This document shows positions 6,320 to 8,709 of a stretch of 8,709 nt of DNA, one piece after another. Position numbers and translations under genes: made by a program. The stretch is from assembly GCA_031284225.1 (NCBI GenBank), contig JAITAH010000111.1:1-8709 (forward strand), read 5' to 3'. Position 1 is the stretch's first letter, and each line of letters opens with the position of its first letter. Origin of the DNA: Dysgonamonadaceae bacterium (GTDB taxonomy: Bacteria > Bacteroidota > Bacteroidia > Bacteroidales > Azobacteroidaceae). The notes under the pieces were generated by a model that was not told the DNA's origin, did not search any database, and worked only from the letters and a program-made list of their open reading frames with translations.

Positions 6320-7180
6320 ATGAGACAGTTAAAAATTACAAAGTCAATCACCAATCGGGAAAGCGCTTCGCTGGATAAGTATCTTCAGGAAATCGGACGT
6401 GAAGACCTTATCACTGTAGAAGAAGAAGTTGAATTGGCGCAGGCTATTAAAAGAGGAGATCGTATTGCATTGGAAAAATTGACACGCGCGAACCTTCGGT
6501 TTGTAGTATCGGTAGCAAAACAGTACCAGAATCAAGGGTTGAGTCTTCCCGACTTAATCAATGAAGGCAATCTGGGATTAATTAAAGCTGCTGAGAAATT
6601 CGATGAAACGCGTGGATTCAAATTTATTTCTTATGCTGTATGGTGGATTCGACAATCTATTTTGCAAGCCTTGGCCGAACAGTCGAGAATTGTTCGTTTA
6701 CCGTTGAATCAGGTAGGTTCTCTGAATAAGATTACCAAAGCTTTTTCAAAGTTTGAACAAGAACATGAACGACGTCCTTCGGCAGAAGAACTCGCAAATG
6801 AATTGGACATTCCGGTAGATAAGATTTCAGATACTCTGAAAGTTTCCGGTCGTCACATTTCGGTAGATGCTCCTTTTGTTGAAGGAGAAGACAACAGTCT
6901 GCTGGATGTGCTGATTAACGAAGACGCTCCTATCGCCGACCGGTCGCTGATGAATGAATCCCTTTCGAAAGAAATCAATCGGGCTTTATCTACTTTAAGC
7001 GAACGGGAAAGAGACATTATCAAGATGTTTTTCGGTATTGGCCGCCAAGAGATGACGCTGGAAGAAATTGGTGATGAGTTTGGATTAACACGCGAACGCG
7101 TAAGACAAATTAAAGAAAAAGCAATCAGAAGATTGAAACAAAGCAACAAAAATGATTTGTTAAAGAGTTATTTAGGTTAA
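6320..7180 (+). CDS. rpoD: Primary RNA polymerase sigma factor (sigma-70 / sigma-ABfr type)
   Basis: Directs core RNA polymerase to housekeeping promoters. At 286 residues it has the short form of Bacteroidota primary sigma factors: region 1.1 and the long non-conserved region are absent. Region 1.2 starts at [12 protein letters not shown] (17-28). Region 2 includes [37 protein letters not shown] (59-95; core binding) and [25 protein letters not shown] (99-123; -10 recognition and melting). Region 3 covers about 130-205, with [14 protein letters not shown]. Region 4 has the helix-turn-helix [29 protein letters not shown] (245-273), which contacts the -33 element. ATG 6320 is the only sensible start and lies about 24 nt after the predicted transcription start. 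No Shine-Dalgarno is present. An alternative name in some genomes is sigA; with all conserved regions intact the assignment is secure. Confidence 0.97.
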   Translation: MRQLKITKSITNRESASLDKYLQEIGREDLITVEEEVELAQAIKRGDRIALEKLTRANLRFVVSVAKQYQNQGLSLPDLINEGNLGLIKAAEKFDETRGFKFISYAVWWIRQSILQALAEQSRIVRLPLNQVGSLNKITKAFSKFEQEHERRPSAEELANELDIPVDKISDTLKVSGRHISVDAPFVEGEDNSLLDVLINEDAPIADRSLMNESLSKEINRALSTLSERERDIIKMFFGIGRQEMTLEEIGDEFGLTRERVRQIKEKAIRRLKQSNKNDLLKSYLG

Positions 7181-7218
7181 AAAAACTCTAAAAAAACTTC
7201 CCTGCGAATGAAAAGGGA

Positions 7219-7252
7219 AAAAGGCTCCCGAGTTATTTCTCCGGAGCCTTTT
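7219..7252. terminator. Bidirectional intrinsic terminator between rpoD and the DUF2148 gene
   Basis: Arms 7219-7232 and 7239-7252 give 13 pairs of 14 with one C-C mismatch and a 6-nt loop. On the plus strand the stem ends in TTTT; on the minus strand it ends in TTTTT followed by CCCTTTT. It serves both convergent genes. On the minus strand the outer base pairs overlap the DUF2148 stop codon (7251-7253). Confidence 0.85.
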
Positions 7253-7805
7253 AGTTAATATCCGGTTGATCAGCAACCGTTTTATCTGTCCTGTCGAAGA
7301 AAGGATTTTTAGAACCGGCGCTTAGAGGAATAGCGATCACGGTTTTACAGTCGGTCAACCAATTTAATTTTTGTGCAGCCAATCCTACCGAAAACATCGT
7401 CCGGGAATCTACACGCAAATCGGCTGCCGTAGCGCAAGCAGAGCCAACCGCAATCCCGACGTCGATCGAATTGATAGCGCAAGGAACCGGCTCCGGTTTT
7501 TCCGCGCAAGTCGCAAAACCACAATGTGCACAATTCAGCCCTTGAACGCTCGAATGTGTTCCGATTAAAACTACAACTTCCGCAGAAAGAACATTTTTCG
7601 CATCACGAAACATGAATTTCAAACCCATTTTTTCTCCCAACTCATACGTTTTATCGGACAATGTTTTTATATCTTCGCCTTCTACGACTATTATTTCAAT
7701 AATATCCAAGCCTTTCGCTTTTGGCGCAGTACGTGCCGCAGTCATCATCTGCCGGGCTGCTTCAATCAAACGTTCGTGACGTGTATCTCTTTCGTTCAGT
7801 ATCAT
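7251..7805 (-). CDS. DUF2148 (ferredoxin-domain) cysteine-rich protein
   Basis: Encodes 184 residues from an ATG at 7805 to a TAA at 7253-7251. There is no signal peptide, so it should be cytoplasmic. The pattern matches DUF2148 proteins: an N-terminal helix (RHERLIEAARQMMTAARTAPKAKG), an alpha/beta segment with IIVVEGEDI, and a cysteine cluster. The cluster reads LNCAHCGFATCAEKP: Cys92, Cys95 and Cys100, with Cys109 (VPCAIN) in the spacing of a possible fourth ligand; further cysteines are at 124 and 153. Such a CxxCx4C...C arrangement suggests an iron-sulfur cluster, which is why the family is called ferredoxin-domain protein, but no reaction is established. The C-terminal DCKTVIAIPLSAGSKNPFFDR is also family-typical. 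The family is mainly found in anaerobes, consistent with the rest of the window. It is convergent with rpoD and has its own candidate promoter, so is probably a single-gene unit. Confidence 0.9.
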   Translation of the reverse strand: MILNERDTRHERLIEAARQMMTAARTAPKAKGLDIIEIIVVEGEDIKTLSDKTYELGEKMGLKFMFRDAKNVLSAEVVVLIGTHSSVQGLNCAHCGFATCAEKPEPVPCAINSIDVGIAVGSACATAADLRVDSRTMFSVGLAAQKLNWLTDCKTVIAIPLSAGSKNPFFDRTDKTVADQPDIN

Positions 7806-7849
7806 AAATTAAAAGCAAACTATATACAATAATATATTCAAATCAATCA

Positions 7850-7857
7850 CAAAGTTA
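7850..7857 (-). promoter_or_regulatory. Candidate -7 element for the DUF2148 gene
   Basis: On the minus strand TAACTTTG fits TAnnTTTG and lies 45 bp before the ATG at 7805, giving a leader of about 38 nt. The expected -33 region is T-rich but lacks a clear TTTG at 19-21 bp, so support rests on the -7 box alone. Confidence 0.5.
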
Positions 7858-7879
7858 AATGAAATTTTCCAAATAAGAT

Positions 7880-7924
7880 AAAAAAAATCGCCGGAACGAT
7901 TCAAGAAAAATGTCCCGGCGATTT
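7880..7924 (-). terminator. Strong intrinsic terminator after the FISUMP gene
   Basis: On the minus strand AAATCGCCGGGAC pairs with GTTCCGGCGATTT (13 pairs including one G-T wobble, 14-nt loop), and a run of T follows directly (8 T counting the end of the stem). It starts about 64 nt after the FISUMP stop codon and separates that gene from the DUF2148 promoter. Confidence 0.85.
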
Positions 7925-7987
7925 GAGAAAAACACTTTAACGATTTCTTTTGTCAAAAGCAATCTCAACAACGATACAGCAATCGAA

Positions 7988-8709
7988 TCATTCTGAAATG
8001 CAACGAACCGAGAAGCCGTGGGAGCGAAGGTTCGTGGTCGCTGCATTAATACTCCCACTGTTGAAGTACATGCTGTACGAATTAGTACTTGTAGGCGTAC
8101 TACTCCAATATTCGCCGTAGGCGCCGACACTGGACTGCGCACCGCCATTACGGCCACGGTGCCCTGCGGCAGGCAAAAAGAGAGCTATGGGTTTGTTTGC
8201 ACCCCCGGGCTTGAGCTGGTAACCCGAAGTACCGTTTGCACCTCCATCTTGCCAAATCCAAGTATTATTCGACTGTATTTGTGCCCATTCGGTCTGAGTA
8301 GGTACACGCCAATTACTGCCTTCCAATCCATTATCAGCTGCTTTACAAGGATCCAAAGCAGGATTATCCCAAGTCCAATTATTCGCAGGAGCGGTAATGA
8401 AATTTTCGTTCTCTTCAGGATACTGACGCCAATCGTTTGTGCCAGCATTACGCTGGATAAATTTACCGGAAAGATCTGTTTCAGTATTCAAAATTTGTCC
8501 ATTGGCGGGATCTAATTTGGCAACTTCAACACCATTAATCGTGTTCAAATAAACATCATTTGTGTTGGCAGCGCTTGTTTTACGGTTTTCATGGCCATCT
8601 TTTTTACGTCCCCATTGATACCCGTCGCCGTAAACCGCAGGGTCGTAAGCTTTATCAGCAGCTTCGCCTTCGCCTGATGGGGCAACCGGAGTATAAGCCA
8701 ATTGTTCTT
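7988..8709 (-). CDS. FISUMP-domain (major paralogous domain) protein, 5' end outside window
   Basis: The stop TGA is at 7990-7988 and the frame stays open to the right edge, leaving 239 visible residues. A TTG at 8701-8699 lies inside the frame and is unlikely to be the start. The visible part is essentially one FISUMP domain (TIGR02145): YQWGRKKDGHENR near the start, GKFIQ and DWR, then DPCKAADNG...WRVPTQTEWAQI, LFLPAAGHRGRNG, EYWSSTP, and the closing GFSVRCISE. The two cysteines (DPC and VRC) may form a disulfide. These proteins are usually exported lipoproteins or cell-surface proteins in Bacteroidota and Fibrobacter, often in many copies per genome. The fold resembles C-type lectin and formylglycine-generating-enzyme domains, suggesting ligand or surface binding, but no function is proven. 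The missing upstream part should contain the signal peptide and perhaps other domains. Confidence 0.93.
   Translation of the reverse strand, partial: EQLAYTPVAPSGEGEAADKAYDPAVYGDGYQWGRKKDGHENRKTSAANTNDVYLNTINGVEVAKLDPANGQILNTETDLSGKFIQRNAGTNDWRQYPEENENFITAPANNWTWDNPALDPCKAADNGLEGSNWRVPTQTEWAQIQSNNTWIWQDGGANGTSGYQLKPGGANKPIALFLPAAGHRGRNGGAQSSVGAYGEYWSSTPTSTNSYSMYFNSGSINAATTNLRSHGFSVRCISE

Noticed and set aside
7855..8157. 100-residue open frame on the minus strand overlapping the FISUMP end
   Set aside because: Out of frame with the clear FISUMP domain and continuing through the terminator; a shadow frame.
8018..8515. 165-residue open frame on the plus strand
   Set aside because: Antisense to the FISUMP domain, with no domain or promoter of its own.
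8699..8701. TTG at 8701 as start of the FISUMP gene
   Set aside because: The frame remains open to the window edge and no signal peptide follows the TTG, so the true start is further right.
1..8709. CRISPR arrays, insertion sequences, integrases or phage genes
   Set aside because: I looked on both strands and found no regularly spaced repeats, transposase motifs or terminal repeats flanking a gene.

Overview
The window looks like a chromosomal segment of an anaerobic member of the Bacteroidota, most likely order Bacteroidales. Evidence for this: a short primary sigma factor without region 1.1, promoters of the TTG / TAnnTTTG type, no Shine-Dalgarno sequences before the genes, a FISUMP-domain lipoprotein-type or surface protein, and a DUF2148 cysteine protein typical of anaerobes. 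No insertion sequence, integrase, CRISPR array or phage gene is visible.

Layout. (1) Positions 2-4079 (+) hold four tightly packed genes read in one direction (1-nt overlap, then gaps of 13 and 16 nt). The first runs in from the left edge and is a single-pass membrane protein with a MORN-like tail. The next three are exported proteins: one of unknown fold, one with an NTF2-like region, and one with TPR-like helices followed by a probable outer-membrane beta-barrel. They look like one envelope operon of unknown role. (2) Positions 4080-4710 are AT-rich and carry a near-perfect 23-bp inverted repeat, a minus-strand tRNA-Pro(GGG) with its own consensus promoter and terminator, and the leader of htrA. 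(3) Positions 4711-7180 (+) carry an HtrA/DegP serine protease, then the primary sigma factor gene rpoD with a consensus promoter just after the htrA stop. (4) Positions 7251-8709 (-) carry a DUF2148 cysteine protein gene, convergent with rpoD and sharing a bidirectional terminator, and the 3' part of a FISUMP-domain gene that leaves the window on the right and ends in a strong terminator.

How the parts fit. The sigma factor, protease and tRNA genes are housekeeping. The promoters of the tRNA and rpoD share an 11-base core, consistent with rpoD being transcribed by the sigma factor it encodes. The most interesting and least characterised part is the four-gene envelope operon: a membrane-anchored protein plus three exported partners, one predicted in the outer membrane, could form an envelope-spanning assembly. 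That is inference. I found no clear sign of a wholly new system.
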